NCBI RefSeq assembly: GCF_002115725.1 | Contig: NZ_JFKD01000001.1 | Coordinates: 186,001-250,000, forward strand | DNA length: 64,000 nt | Direction of reading: 5' to 3' | Origin: Marivita cryptomonadis | GTDB taxonomy: Bacteria > Pseudomonadota > Alphaproteobacteria > Rhodobacterales > Rhodobacteraceae | Part shown: one piece after another, positions 8,232-17,545 of the stretch | Layout: each line of letters opens with the position of its first letter | Numbering within the stretch: the first letter of the stretch is position 1 | Notes under the pieces: model-generated | What the model was told of the DNA's origin: nothing | What the model saw: only the letters and a program-made list of their open reading frames with translations | The model's database searches: none | Translations under genes and position numbers: made by a program

Positions 8232-9494
8232 ATGACGACGATATTGGGATGCATAGCTGACGATTTCACCGGGGCGACGGATCTCGCCGGTCTGTTGGCC
8301 CGTTCCGGAGTTCCAGTGTCCCTTCGCATTGGTGTTCCGTCAGAACCGCCGACCGACACAGCCGCGTTCGAAGTGATTGCCTTGAAGGTCCGAAACCTCC
8401 CGGCACAGGAGGCAGTGTCGGAGTGCCGCACAGCCTTGGACTGGTTGCAGCGCGCAGGGGCACAACGGTTCTATTGGAAGTACTGTTCGACTTTCGACTC
8501 CACGCCCGATGGCAATATCGGCCCTGTTTCCGAGGCACTGATGGCGGCGCTTGGCATTCATCAAACAGTCTATTGCCCGGCTTTTCCCGAAAACGGGCGG
8601 TCGGTGTTCATGGGCAACCTGTTTGTTGGTCGCGAGCCTCTCGCAGAAAGTCCGATGAAGGATCACCCGCTGACACCTATGCGGGATTCGAACCTGATGC
8701 GCCTTCTCGAACCACAGGTTACCAAGTCCGTCGGCCTCATCGACCGGCTTTGCGTCGCACGGGGGCCGGAGGCCATACTGTCAGAATTGACGCGGCTCTC
8801 AGAGCAAGGCATCGCGCATGTCGTGATCGATGCTGTTGCGCAGCAAGACCTTGATGCCATCGCAACCGCCTGCCGCGATATGCGTCTGATGACCGGGGGC
8901 AGTGCCTTGGCGATGCCCTTGCCGGCCCTCTACAAGGCGATGGATGCCTTCGACACGACCTTTGCGCCCAACCAGCCGCCTGAGATTGCGTCAGACGGTA
9001 TCATTCTTTCGGGCAGTTGCTCGGCTATGACTAACGCACAGGTCGCGCAGTATCTGGCAACCGGAGCGCCCGCTTATCGGATTGACCCTTTGACTTTGGC
9101 AAAACTGGGGCCTCAGGCAATTCTCGACTGGCTTGTGGCTCAGGATCTGGAACACGTTCCGTTGATTTATGCCACGGCTGAACCGGACGCGGTGCGCGCG
9201 GCGCAAAACGAACTTGGCCGCACCCGTGCGGGTGAAATAGTCGAAGAGGTCCTCGCGGCTTGCGCGATTGCTGCCCGTGATGCCGGTGCTCGTCGTATCA
9301 TTGTCGCGGGCGGAGAGACCTCCGGTGCAGTGACCAAAGCGCTGGACGTGGATCGCCTCGATATCGGCAAAGAGATCGCGCCGGGTGTGCCTTGGACGTT
9401 CTGCGTCAGCAACGGGTATCAGCTTGCCTTGGCCCTGAAGTCTGGCAATTTTGGAGCCGAGAGCTTCTTCACAGACGCCTTGAGCGCAATATGA
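8232..9494 (+). CDS. otnK: 3-oxo-tetronate kinase (four-carbon acid sugar kinase, DUF1537 family)
   Basis: Kinase of 420 residues that phosphorylates 3-oxo-tetronate at O4. The N-terminal motif IADDFTGATDLAGLLARSG and the C-terminal nucleotide-binding GGETSGAV (near residues 357-364) are diagnostic of the DUF1537 acid-sugar kinases. Length is normal. Its stop overlaps the start of otnC (ATGA). The set ltnD-otnK-otnC-otnI is the published L-threonate/D-erythronate route to dihydroxyacetone phosphate. The homologous DtnK differs mainly by substrate stereochemistry, and context favours OtnK. Confidence 0.9.
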   Translation: MTTILGCIADDFTGATDLAGLLARSGVPVSLRIGVPSEPPTDTAAFEVIALKVRNLPAQEAVSECRTALDWLQRAGAQRFYWKYCSTFDSTPDGNIGPVSEALMAALGIHQTVYCPAFPENGRSVFMGNLFVGREPLAESPMKDHPLTPMRDSNLMRLLEPQVTKSVGLIDRLCVARGPEAILSELTRLSEQGIAHVVIDAVAQQDLDAIATACRDMRLMTGGSALAMPLPALYKAMDAFDTTFAPNQPPEIASDGIILSGSCSAMTNAQVAQYLATGAPAYRIDPLTLAKLGPQAILDWLVAQDLEHVPLIYATAEPDAVRAAQNELGRTRAGEIVEEVLAACAIAARDAGARRIIVAGGETSGAVTKALDVDRLDIGKEIAPGVPWTFCVSNGYQLALALKSGNFGAESFFTDALSAI

Positions 9495-10141
9495 CCCTTG
9501 AAACCAGCCTTCGAGAACAGATTTGTACGTTGGCACGGTCTTTGTTCGACCGGGGTCTGACCCATGGCAGTACTGGCAACATTTCCGCCCGCACGCCGGA
9601 AGGAGGGCTGCTTGTGTCACCAACCGGGACAAGCTTTGGTCGCCTTGATCCGGGTCGGTTGAGCCGGTTCGATCCGTCGGGTCGGCATATCGACGGTGAT
9701 GCGCCTACAAAGGAGATGCCGCTGCATTCCGCTTTTTATGAAACGCGCTCGACGGCTGGCGCTGTTGTGCATCTGCATTCATGCCATTCCGTTGCGCTCT
9801 CGATGATGCCCGATGTGGATTCGGACAACTTTCTGCCGCCTTTGACCCCGTACGGTCTGATGAAGCTGGGAAGGGTTAAACTGTTACCGTTCTTCCTGCC
9901 CGGTGATCCTGCCATGGGCGAGGCAGTTCGGGGTCTTGCGGGCAAGCGGACTGCGGTCATGTTGGCCAACCATGGCCCGGTCGTCGCAGGGCGCGATCTG
10001 GAGGCGGCGTGCAATGCCATTGAAGAGCTCGAAGATACGGCCCGCCTCGCGATGATGACCCGTGGCTTGATGCCCAGAGCGTTGACCGACGCGCAGGTCA
10101 TGGAAGTTGTCCAGAAATTTGACGTGGAGTGGGAAGGGTGA
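9491..10141 (+). CDS. otnC: 3-oxo-tetronate 4-phosphate decarboxylase (class II aldolase family)
   Basis: Class II aldolase/adducin-fold enzyme of 216 residues, proposed to decarboxylate 3-oxo-tetronate 4-phosphate to dihydroxyacetone phosphate and CO2. The motifs TGNISAR, the metal ligands in HLHSCHS and LANHGPVV, and the catalytic-region TKEMPLHSAFY are all visible. The ATG at 9491 overlaps the otnK stop and is preferred over an upstream start inside otnK. Its TGA overlaps the next ATG (TGATG), so translation is probably coupled along otnK-otnC-otnI. Confidence 0.88.
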   Translation: MTLETSLREQICTLARSLFDRGLTHGSTGNISARTPEGGLLVSPTGTSFGRLDPGRLSRFDPSGRHIDGDAPTKEMPLHSAFYETRSTAGAVVHLHSCHSVALSMMPDVDSDNFLPPLTPYGLMKLGRVKLLPFFLPGDPAMGEAVRGLAGKRTAVMLANHGPVVAGRDLEAACNAIEELEDTARLAMMTRGLMPRALTDAQVMEVVQKFDVEWEG

Positions 10142-10896
10142 TGTATTCAGCAAATCTTGGGTTTCTCTGGACGGATCGAGCATTGCCGGACGCGATTCGT
10201 TCCGCGCGGGCGGCGGGATTTGCTGCTGTTGAATGCCACTGGCCTTACGATACACCGGCCTCGGGTGTCAAAGCGGCGCTTGAGGAAACCGGTCTGTCGA
10301 TGCTTGGCTTGAACACGGTGCGCGGGAAGGCTGGGGAAAGCGGTTTGTCAGCACTGCCGGGGCGCGAGGCCGAAGCCCGCGCGGCGATTGATCAGGCTAT
10401 CGACTATGCCGTGTCGATCGACGCTAAAGCGATCCATGTCATGGCCGGGTTTTCCGAAGGGCAAACGGCAGAGGCGACGTTTCTTGAAAACCTGGCTTAC
10501 GCAAGAAAGCAGTGTCCTGATGACATCACGCTTTTGATCGAACCGCTGAACAGGCACGATGCACCCGGCTATTTTCTCAAGACCACCGGCCAGGCGGCGG
10601 ACCTGATTGGTCAACTTAATTTGCCCGGCGTCAAGATAATGTTCGACTGTTATCATGTCGGTCGCACCGAAGGGGATATTGTCACCCGGTTTCTGGCGCT
10701 GATGCCCGTGATTGGCCATGTCCAGTTTGCCTCGGTTCCAGACCGTTCGGCTCCGGATCAGGGCGAAGTGAATTTCGATTTTGTGTTCAGGAGGATTGCT
10801 GCGGCTGGCTGGTCTCGCCCCTTGGGGGCGGAATACAAACCAGGCGGTGATACAGACGCGACCCTTGGATGGATGCAGACATTTTCTGCTGGGTGA
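10141..10896 (+). CDS. otnI: 2-oxo-tetronate isomerase (hydroxypyruvate isomerase family)
   Basis: TIM-barrel sugar isomerase of 251 residues, proposed to convert 2-oxo-tetronate (the LtnD product) to 3-oxo-tetronate for OtnK. Hyi-family residues are seen: the metal-binding glutamate in LIEPLNRHDAPGYF, the aspartate and histidine in MFDCYHVGRTEGD, the GHVQFASVPDRSAPDQGE stretch and the second glutamate in GAEYKPGGD. It is the last gene of the operon. A bidirectional hairpin separates it from the convergent chemoreceptor gene. Confidence 0.88.
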   Translation: MYSANLGFLWTDRALPDAIRSARAAGFAAVECHWPYDTPASGVKAALEETGLSMLGLNTVRGKAGESGLSALPGREAEARAAIDQAIDYAVSIDAKAIHVMAGFSEGQTAEATFLENLAYARKQCPDDITLLIEPLNRHDAPGYFLKTTGQAADLIGQLNLPGVKIMFDCYHVGRTEGDIVTRFLALMPVIGHVQFASVPDRSAPDQGEVNFDFVFRRIAAAGWSRPLGAEYKPGGDTDATLGWMQTFSAG

Positions 10897-10973
10897 GCGC
10901 GGTCTTGCGTGCGCCAGTGTCGTGCGTGGCGTTCTAAGTTCGGATCACACGCTGCCGCTCGGACGATGCGAAA

Positions 10974-10999
10974 AAGGCGCAACTAATGGGTTGCGCCTT
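10974..10999 (-). terminator. Rho-independent terminator between otnI and the chemoreceptor gene
   Basis: Perfect 10-bp stem AAGGCGCAAC/GTTGCGCCTT with a 6-nt loop. On the minus strand the stem runs into CTTTTTCG, so it is best for the chemoreceptor gene, but it can also stop otnI transcripts. Confidence 0.85.
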
Positions 11000-11041
11000 C
11001 TGCCAAATCAAAGGGCGACTGACGTGCGAGTTTGAGTAAGG

Positions 11042-12331
11042 TCAGTTCGTTTGGAAGGTCGCAACTTCAGAGGCAAGCACGTCGGATGCGTCTGCAAGCC
11101 TTTTGCAGGCAGAGGTCGTTTCTGTAGCCATCTGAGCGTTTTCTTGAGTCATATGTTCCATATGGCTGACCGCCTCAGTGATCTGAGAGAGCGCGGCCGA
11201 TTGCGTGGTCATGCCGTCCGCGATCCGTTCCACAGTCTTGGTCAGACTTTCAAAGCCTTCGAAAAAGCTGTTCAGGTCCGTGCCAGCCCGATTGACCAGA
11301 GACACACCGTTCGAGACATGGGTCTCACTTTCAGCGACCAGCCCGCCGATCTCGCGGGCAGATTCCGAACTGCGTTGTGCAAGCTGCCGCACTTCCGTTG
11401 CTACAACGGCAAAGCCACGACCGGCGTTCCCTGCGCGCGCGGCTTCGATCGCTGCGTTCAATGCGAGAAGGTTGGTTTGAACCGCAATGGATTCGATCGT
11501 GTTGACGATTTTTGAGATACGCGCTGACGATGTCTGGATCAGCACCATGGCATCCATCATGTCTTCTACCAGCTTTGCATTCCCTTCGGCTGTAACGCGA
11601 GTTTCCTTGGCGATGCCGTCTGTGGATTGTGCTTCGTCTACTGCGGTGCGGACCGTTTCATTCAACTGGTTCAGAGCTTGTGCGGTCTGGCTCAGTGCAG
11701 ACGCTTGCGACGCGCTGCGATTTGACAGCTCTTCCGACGAGGCCGAAAGGGTCTGTTCGATGGTTTGAACTGCTCCGGTCACAGTCGAGACCCGTCCAAG
11801 CAGCGCGTTCCAATCGTCCATCGTGCGGTTGAATCCATCGCCAATTATAGCCATTTCGGGCAGTTCGCTGACCTCTATGCGATGTGTCAAATCACCTGTG
11901 CGCAGGTATTCCAGACCGTCTGCAATGGCTTTGATCGCTTCCTGACGCGCGGTGATATCGGTTGCGATTTTCACGATACGCGTGACGTCACCGTTTGCAT
12001 CGAACATCGGCGCGTATGTCGCCTGAATCCAGATTGTACGACCCGTGCGCGTGCGGCGCGGAAACTGGTCGGTGAAAGTTTTGCCAGATTTCAAATCTTG
12101 CCAGAACTTTGAATATTCATTGCTTCTGGCATAGGTTGCGTCGACAAAAATGCGATGGTGTTCACCAACGACCGCATCTGCGCTGTATTCCAGCGCCGCA
12201 AGAAAATTCTGGTTCGCGTGAAGGATGATGCCATCCACTGTGAAATGAATGACGGCTTGTGTCCGCTCTACCATAGAGAGCAAAGCGATTTGCCCTTCAT
12301 CAATCTCGACGTCGATTGCAGTATCTAACAT
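11042..12331 (-). CDS. PAS-domain methyl-accepting chemotaxis protein, probably cytoplasmic
   Basis: Chemoreceptor of 429 residues. An N-terminal PAS domain (about residues 20-130; [17 protein letters not shown] and the PAC part [20 protein letters not shown]) is followed by a short HAMP-like linker and a long coiled-coil signalling domain. The tip sequence near [20 protein letters not shown] (about residues 284-303) is the CheA/CheW-binding hairpin. There is no transmembrane segment or signal peptide, so it should sense an internal cue such as redox or a bound cofactor. GGGG lies 8 nt before the ATG. No other chemotaxis gene is adjacent. Confidence 0.92.
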   Translation of the reverse strand: MLDTAIDVEIDEGQIALLSMVERTQAVIHFTVDGIILHANQNFLAALEYSADAVVGEHHRIFVDATYARSNEYSKFWQDLKSGKTFTDQFPRRTRTGRTIWIQATYAPMFDANGDVTRIVKIATDITARQEAIKAIADGLEYLRTGDLTHRIEVSELPEMAIIGDGFNRTMDDWNALLGRVSTVTGAVQTIEQTLSASSEELSNRSASQASALSQTAQALNQLNETVRTAVDEAQSTDGIAKETRVTAEGNAKLVEDMMDAMVLIQTSSARISKIVNTIESIAVQTNLLALNAAIEAARAGNAGRGFAVVATEVRQLAQRSSESAREIGGLVAESETHVSNGVSLVNRAGTDLNSFFEGFESLTKTVERIADGMTTQSAALSQITEAVSHMEHMTQENAQMATETTSACKRLADASDVLASEVATFQTN

Positions 12332-12466
12332 GCGTTCATCCCCTTGTGGCTGAAAAGATCAACGACAAAAAACACGAGAGTTTTAGAAATTCGCACGCGC
12401 CCAGATCGCTTAGTGGTCTGGGCAATGCGATTGGTGGCATTTTTTCAATTTTTGGATATTCGAATT

Positions 12467-13360
12467 TTAGACAGGGGATACGAGGCGCGTCCACGCTTCC
12501 AGTGTCGCCAGATTTGACGTTGCAGCCCATCGTTGCGCCACGATGTCCATTTGAATAAATCCCAAATCATTTTGCAGATTGATCAGATCACCGCGCAAAA
12601 GATCGGGTTGCGCCAGCGCCGCGGGAACCCATGCCACGCCAAGGCCGGATTGGGCCAATTGCATGGCTGCTGTCGACAGACCTGTTTCGGTCACCACGCT
12701 CACCGTGCATCGACCCTCCAGCGCCGGGAGGATATGTCGGTTCAGTGCGGCTCCAAGAAAGACATCCGCAGGGTAGCCGATGATGCGCAGCACCCCATTC
12801 TGCAAGCGTTGGGTCAGGTCCTGTTCGTGTGTACTGCCAAGAACCGGGATCAGTGTTTCCTCTCCGATGACAGCTTCGAACAGGAACGACGCGAGTTCGG
12901 TGACGGGTTCCGATCGTATTCTGTAGGTGAGCGAAATAGCGGCTTGCCTGCGGATCAGTAAGGTCTCGCATTCGTCGCGGTTGGCCGACCGAAGGCGAAT
13001 ATGCGTGCGACTGGGCTCAGCTACCGAATTGATGATCTGCGTACCCATGGATGTGGTGATCGCATGCTGACTGGCAATCACAAGCTGGCGCAGCCCTGTG
13101 CTTTGCTCTTGCCTCATGTCCGAAAGCAAGAGGCGCAGTTCCGCTGCAAGCTTTCGCATCTCGGTTTCTCGGTCGCGCAGGACCTGCGATGGCCCACTGG
13201 GCTTGACGCTTCGGTCGATCAATTCGATCCCCAAAACGTCTTCCAGAGTTTTGATGCGACGTGAGAACGCCGGTTGTGTTACATTGCGCAAGCGGGCGGC
13301 GTCGGCAACGCCACCGCTATCAAGAAGCGCAACAAGGTCTTCGATCCAGTCAATGCGCAT
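12467..13360 (-). CDS. LysR-family transcriptional regulator of the adjacent PLP-enzyme operon
   Basis: Regulator of 297 residues with the LysR winged helix at the N-terminus (IEDLVALLDSGGVADAARLR then VTQPAFSRRIKTLEDVLG) and an effector domain to the end. GAGG lies 6 nt before the ATG at 13360; a longer frame adds seven residues. It is divergent from the D-cysteine desulfhydrase/cysteate lyase-like gene and probably activates that operon. A TTATGC-N7-GCATAA inverted repeat lies 12 bp upstream of its start. The inducer is unknown. Confidence 0.88.
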   Translation of the reverse strand: MRIDWIEDLVALLDSGGVADAARLRNVTQPAFSRRIKTLEDVLGIELIDRSVKPSGPSQVLRDRETEMRKLAAELRLLLSDMRQEQSTGLRQLVIASQHAITTSMGTQIINSVAEPSRTHIRLRSANRDECETLLIRRQAAISLTYRIRSEPVTELASFLFEAVIGEETLIPVLGSTHEQDLTQRLQNGVLRIIGYPADVFLGAALNRHILPALEGRCTVSVVTETGLSTAAMQLAQSGLGVAWVPAALAQPDLLRGDLINLQNDLGFIQMDIVAQRWAATSNLATLEAWTRLVSPV

Positions 13361-13371
13361 TTTGAGCCTCT

Positions 13372-13390
13372 TTATGCACAAACGGCATAA
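13372..13390. promoter_or_regulatory. Putative LysR operator
   Basis: Perfect 6-bp inverted repeat TTATGC-N7-GCATAA in the divergent intergenic region. It lies 19 bp before a TTGACG that could be the -35 of the plus-strand operon, a usual place for a LysR recognition site. Confidence 0.6.
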
Positions 13391-13465
13391 TAACGCCCGT
13401 TTTTCTATTTGACGAGGCCGGTTACATGCAGAACTTATGCTGTGAACCCATCAAAGGATGCTGTT

Positions 13466-14500
13466 ATGCACTTTTCCCGATTCCCCCGCGTTAACCTCGC
13501 TCATTTGCCCACCGCACTGGAGCCGATGGACCGCCTGTCCAAAGAGCTTGGCGGGCCGCGTATCTGGATCAAGCGCGATGATTGCACCGGCATGTCGACG
13601 GGTGGGAATAAAACCCGCAAGCTCGAGTTTTTGATGGGTGAAGCGCTTGAGCAGGGCGCTGACATGGTAATGACCCAAGGTGCGACCCAATCGAACCACG
13701 CCCGCCAGACGGCCGCCTTTGCGGCGCGTCTTGGTCTGGATTGCCATATCCTTTTGGAGGACCGGACGGGATCAAACGACCCGAACTACAATGAGAACGG
13801 CAACGTCTTCCTTGATTTTCTGCATGGCGCGACTGCTGAAAAGCATCCCGGCGGCGCGGATATGCCCGGTCTGATGGAGGCACGTGCCGAAGAGCACCGC
13901 GCCAAAGGACGCAAAGTCTATGTTATTCCGGGTGGTGGATCAAATCCGACAGGTGCGCTTGGTTATGCCAACGCAGCAATGGAAATTGTGAGCCAAGCCA
14001 ACGCAATGGGATTGGAGATCGACCGTATTGTGCACGCTACAGGAAGTGCTGGCACACAAGCGGGTCTGATTACTGGATTGAAAGCGATCAACGCGAATAT
14101 CCCGCTTTTGGGGATTGGCACACGTGCGCCCAAGCCGAAGCAAGAGGAAAACGTCTTCAATCTCGCGGTCAAGACAGCCGAGAAGCTGGGCTGCCCGGGT
14201 GTCGTATCGCGCGAAGATGTGGTGGCGAACACCGACTACGTAGGTCAGGGTTACGGCATCCCAACCGAAAGTGGGATTGAAGCGATTGAAATGTTTGCGC
14301 AACTTGAAGGCTTGCTTCTTGATCCGGTCTATTCCGGCAAAGGTGCTGCGGGGATGATCGATCTGATCCGCAAGGGAGAAGAGTTCAAGAACGACAAGAA
14401 CATCGTATTTCTCCACACTGGCGGTGGTGTCGGGCTCTTTGGCTACACGGCGGCTTTCAACTATGATGCGCCAGTTTCGTCACCCGCCGCAGCCGAGTAA
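13466..14500 (+). CDS. D-cysteine desulfhydrase / L-cysteate sulfo-lyase family PLP enzyme
   Basis: Fold-type II PLP enzyme of 344 residues of the ACC deaminase/D-cysteine desulfhydrase family. The PLP lysine lies in [17 protein letters not shown] (near residues 48-64), followed by [19 protein letters not shown], and a phosphate-binding [11 protein letters not shown] lies near residue 193. Enzymes of this type release H2S from D-cysteine or sulfite from L-cysteate, each yielding pyruvate and ammonia. In roseobacters the latter (CuyA) is common and the GNKTRKLEF form looks more like it, but I cannot decide from sequence alone. The neighbouring racemase and betaine-type importer suggest catabolism of an imported zwitterionic amino acid. 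Confidence 0.8.
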   Translation: MHFSRFPRVNLAHLPTALEPMDRLSKELGGPRIWIKRDDCTGMSTGGNKTRKLEFLMGEALEQGADMVMTQGATQSNHARQTAAFAARLGLDCHILLEDRTGSNDPNYNENGNVFLDFLHGATAEKHPGGADMPGLMEARAEEHRAKGRKVYVIPGGGSNPTGALGYANAAMEIVSQANAMGLEIDRIVHATGSAGTQAGLITGLKAINANIPLLGIGTRAPKPKQEENVFNLAVKTAEKLGCPGVVSREDVVANTDYVGQGYGIPTESGIEAIEMFAQLEGLLLDPVYSGKGAAGMIDLIRKGEEFKNDKNIVFLHTGGGVGLFGYTAAFNYDAPVSSPAAAE

Positions 14501-14509
14501 CCCTTACCG

Positions 14510-15712
14510 ATGCAGCCATTCACCGGCAGTTTCACGCAACAGGAACCCATCGCGGATGACGCGATTGCGGCAGCTGTTGAGGTACTGCGCAGTGGACGGC
14601 TGCATCGCTACAACACGGTCGGCGATGAGCTTGGCCCGGTGGCCGAACTTGAAAAGGCTTATGCAGCTTATCAGGGGTCGACCTATTGCCTTGCTTGTAC
14701 ATCCGGCGGTTACGCGATGGCGACAGCGCTGCGCGCGCTGGGCGTGGGCGCCGGTGATCGGGTTTTAACAAATGGCTTCACTCTCGCCCCTGTGCCGGGA
14801 TCGATTGCAGCCGTAGGGGCCGAAGCGGTGCTGGTCGAGATCACATCAGATCTGGTGATCGATCTCGAAGATCTTGAGGCAAAGATCGTCGCATCAGAGC
14901 CCAAGGCGATGCTGCTGTCGAACATGCGTGGGCATCTGTGTGACATGGATGCGCTGATGGCGGTTCTTGACAGTCATGGTGTGCCACTGATCGAAGACTG
15001 CGCCCATACGATGGGCGCTTCGTGGAATGGGCGCAAATCCGGCAGCTTTGGCATCGCAGGATGCTTTTCGACCCAGACCTACAAACACATGAACAGCGGC
15101 GAAGGCGGGTTGTTGACTTCGGATGATCCCGAATTCATGGCGCGTGCGATTATGCTGTCGGGATCTTACATGCTCTATGAACGGCACGGCGCTGGGCCTG
15201 CGCCCGAGGTGTTCAAAGACATCCGGCTCGACACGCCTAACATGTCGGGGCGGATGGACAACCTGCGGGCGTCGATCCTTTTGACCCAATTGGGCGGTTT
15301 AGAGACGAATATCGACCGTTGGAATGCCCGGCATGATCTGGTGGCAGACCGTCTTCGCGCGATGCCTGATGTCTATGTCCCCCACCGCCCCAAAGAAGAG
15401 CGATATGTCGGTTCGTCGTTCCAATTCCTAATGCCGACCGCCAGCACAGAGACAATGAAGCAGGTGGTTACTGGAGCAAAAGCGCTGGGCGTCGAACTCA
15501 AGTGGTTCGGCGCGGACAGCCCGGTTGGGTTTACGTCCAACCACCAAAGCTGGCGCTACGTAACACCGCAGAATTTGCCCAAAACGGATGCAATTCTCGC
15601 AGGATTGCTCGATATGCGCATTCCCTTGACGTTCAGCCTTGAGGATTGCGCCCATGTGGCTGACATTATTGCCCATGTGGTAGGGCATGCCTTGCAAAAA
15701 GGAGCAGCCTGA
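14510..15712 (+). CDS. DegT/DnrJ/EryC1/StrS-family PLP-dependent enzyme
   Basis: Fold-type I PLP enzyme of 400 residues related to sugar aminotransferases. The PLP lysine is in CFSTQTYKHMNSGEGG (near residue 194), the ring-stacking region in LIEDCAHTMGA, and RYNTVGDELGPVAELEKAYA matches the N-terminal substrate loop. It starts nine bases after the upstream lyase gene and its stop overlaps the racemase start (TGATG). There are no sugar-nucleotide genes beside it, so its substrate is more likely an amino acid or small amine than a nucleotide sugar (inference). The specific reaction is unknown. Confidence 0.8.
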   Translation: MQPFTGSFTQQEPIADDAIAAAVEVLRSGRLHRYNTVGDELGPVAELEKAYAAYQGSTYCLACTSGGYAMATALRALGVGAGDRVLTNGFTLAPVPGSIAAVGAEAVLVEITSDLVIDLEDLEAKIVASEPKAMLLSNMRGHLCDMDALMAVLDSHGVPLIEDCAHTMGASWNGRKSGSFGIAGCFSTQTYKHMNSGEGGLLTSDDPEFMARAIMLSGSYMLYERHGAGPAPEVFKDIRLDTPNMSGRMDNLRASILLTQLGGLETNIDRWNARHDLVADRLRAMPDVYVPHRPKEERYVGSSFQFLMPTASTETMKQVVTGAKALGVELKWFGADSPVGFTSNHQSWRYVTPQNLPKTDAILAGLLDMRIPLTFSLEDCAHVADIIAHVVGHALQKGAA

Positions 15713-16455
15713 TGCGGCGTATTGGTGTGCTGGGTGGTATGGGCCCGGAGGCGACGATCTTTTTCATGCAGCAGGTTGTCGCTGCGGTACAGGCGGGCGA
15801 TGACGCGGATCACATCCCGCTTTTGGTCGACAACAACACGCAAGTGCCCTCGCGCATCAAAGCCATTCTCGAAGGTACAGGCGAAGACCCCGGGCCGGTC
15901 CTTGTGGATATGGCCAAGGGGCTGGTTACTGCAGGTGCCGAGGCGCTAGTGATGCCGTGCAACACGGCACATTACTACGCAGACCAAGTGGCGGCAGCAA
16001 CGGACAGGCCATTTTTGAATATGGTCGAGATGTCCTGCGCAGAAGCGGCCCGCATCGCACCCGGTGGCAAGGTCGGGCTGCTGGGATCGCCGGCATTGCA
16101 ACAGGTGGGTGTGTTCGAAGCTGCTTTGGCTCAGGCTGGTCTTGCTCCTGTCTACGCAAAAGAGCAGGGGCGTGCCCTTGCTACGATCCGCTCGATCAAG
16201 GCACAGGGTCCATCCGAATTTGCAGCGCATACGCTGTCGGATATCTGTGCCCAGATGGTCGAAGATGGCGCGGATGTGATCTGTATCTGCTGCACAGAGT
16301 TTTCATTATTGGCATCAGACATTGCGGCGAACGTGCCGATGTTCGATGCGCTGCAGGTGCTTGTCAGCGCCGCGGTCGAGTATTCACGATCGGGTGTGTC
16401 CTCACCCGGCGGGAGAGAGGGGGATGTCGCACTGACATGTGCCGCTTCCCCCTGA
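15712..16455 (+). CDS. Aspartate/glutamate-type amino acid racemase
   Basis: PLP-independent two-cysteine racemase of 247 residues. Seen are the N-terminal GVLGGMGPEAT, the first catalytic cysteine in VMPCNTAHYY (near residue 82) and the second in ICCTEFSLL (near residue 193). Both catalytic cysteines are intact, so it should be active. YgeA/RacX relatives have broad specificity. In this operon it could interconvert D and L forms of the substrate of the upstream lyase (inference). Confidence 0.88.
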   Translation: MRRIGVLGGMGPEATIFFMQQVVAAVQAGDDADHIPLLVDNNTQVPSRIKAILEGTGEDPGPVLVDMAKGLVTAGAEALVMPCNTAHYYADQVAAATDRPFLNMVEMSCAEAARIAPGGKVGLLGSPALQQVGVFEAALAQAGLAPVYAKEQGRALATIRSIKAQGPSEFAAHTLSDICAQMVEDGADVICICCTEFSLLASDIAANVPMFDALQVLVSAAVEYSRSGVSSPGGREGDVALTCAASP

Positions 16456-16485
16456 AAAATCAATCAACAGGGAAAGGACGACACT

Positions 16486-17448
16486 ATGAAGATGACCAAG
16501 ACACGGGCTCTAACGACATCAGCCATCGTGGCTCTTAGCACCGGTGGCGCGGCTCAGGCTGCGGATATCGTAATCGGCGTGCCCAATTGGGCGTCTGTCA
16601 ATGCGACGGCGCATGTTCTGGAAGTGGTGATCGAGGATAACCTCGGTCTGGATGTCGAGCTGCAGAACGGCACGAACCCAATCGTTTTCGAGGCGATGGA
16701 CAGTGGCTCCATGCATGTACACCCCGAGGTGTGGATGCCGAACCAGCAAAACCTCCACGACACCTATGTCCAAGACAAAGGCTCGGTTGTGATGAACACG
16801 AACCCGGTGCAGGCCGAGCAGGGCATGTGTGTGCCTGCCGCAATCGCTGAAGAATACGATATCAAATCCATCGACGATCTAAGTGACCCGGATAAGATCG
16901 CGATCTTTGACACAGATGGCAATGGCACGCCCGAAGTCTGGATCGGCGCACCCGGCTGGGCGTCGACCGTGGTCGAAAAGATCCGTGCAAAGTCGTACGG
17001 CTATGACCAGATGTTCGAACTCACCGAGTACGAAGAAACCATCGCTTATGCCAACCTTGCCAATGCGGCAACTGCGGGTGAGCCGTGGATCGGGTTCTGC
17101 TACAGCCCACACTATATCTTCGTAACTCAGGATCTTTATGTGCTGGAAGAACCCGCGCATGATCCGGCAACGTGGACCATCGTGCAGCCGACCGATGATC
17201 CCGATTGGCTCGAAAAATCCGAAGCGTCGACCGCTTGGAACGGTGCCACCTTGCATCTGCACTATGCCAAGGAACTGGAAGAGGCCTATCCCGAAGTTGC
17301 GGCGCTGTTCCAGAACTACCAGATGACCGGTGATGACCTGAGCGCCATGGGCAAAGCCCTTGCCGTTGATGGCGTTGAAGCAGCCACTTTCGCCAAGCAG
17401 TGGGTTGCGGACAACGAAGACACCGTCATCAACTGGCTGACCAACTAA
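16486..17448 (+). CDS. Glycine-betaine-type ABC transporter substrate-binding protein (OpuAC family)
   Basis: Periplasmic binding protein of 320 residues with a signal peptide (cleavage after GGAAQA, near residue 25). The mature sequence ADIVIGVPNWASVNATAHVL and the tryptophans in PNWAS, EVWMP, GAPGWAST and GEPWIGF fit the aromatic box that holds quaternary amines in ProX/OpuAC proteins. AAAGGA precedes the ATG. It is followed, after a hairpin, by its ATPase and permease. Glycine betaine, proline betaine, TMAO-like or another zwitterion are possible ligands; the catabolic neighbours argue against a purely osmotic role. Confidence 0.85.
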   Translation: MKMTKTRALTTSAIVALSTGGAAQAADIVIGVPNWASVNATAHVLEVVIEDNLGLDVELQNGTNPIVFEAMDSGSMHVHPEVWMPNQQNLHDTYVQDKGSVVMNTNPVQAEQGMCVPAAIAEEYDIKSIDDLSDPDKIAIFDTDGNGTPEVWIGAPGWASTVVEKIRAKSYGYDQMFELTEYEETIAYANLANAATAGEPWIGFCYSPHYIFVTQDLYVLEEPAHDPATWTIVQPTDDPDWLEKSEASTAWNGATLHLHYAKELEEAYPEVAALFQNYQMTGDDLSAMGKALAVDGVEAATFAKQWVADNEDTVINWLTN

Positions 17449-17459
17449 GCCTCTCGTAT

Positions 17460-17489
17460 CAGGGTCGCAGTGATGCTGCTGCGGCCCTG
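17460..17489 (+). terminator. Hairpin between binding-protein and ATPase genes
   Basis: Stem CAGGG-T-CGCAG/CTGCG-G-CCCTG (11 pairs including one T-G) with an 8-nt loop, 11 bp after the binding-protein stop. There is no good T-run, so an mRNA stabiliser or weak attenuator is more likely than a full stop. Confidence 0.55.
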
Positions 17490-17545
17490 TTCCCATGTGC
17501 TCCGTGCTGCGCGCGCAGGGTACGCATACCCAACGGGAGAGGCAT

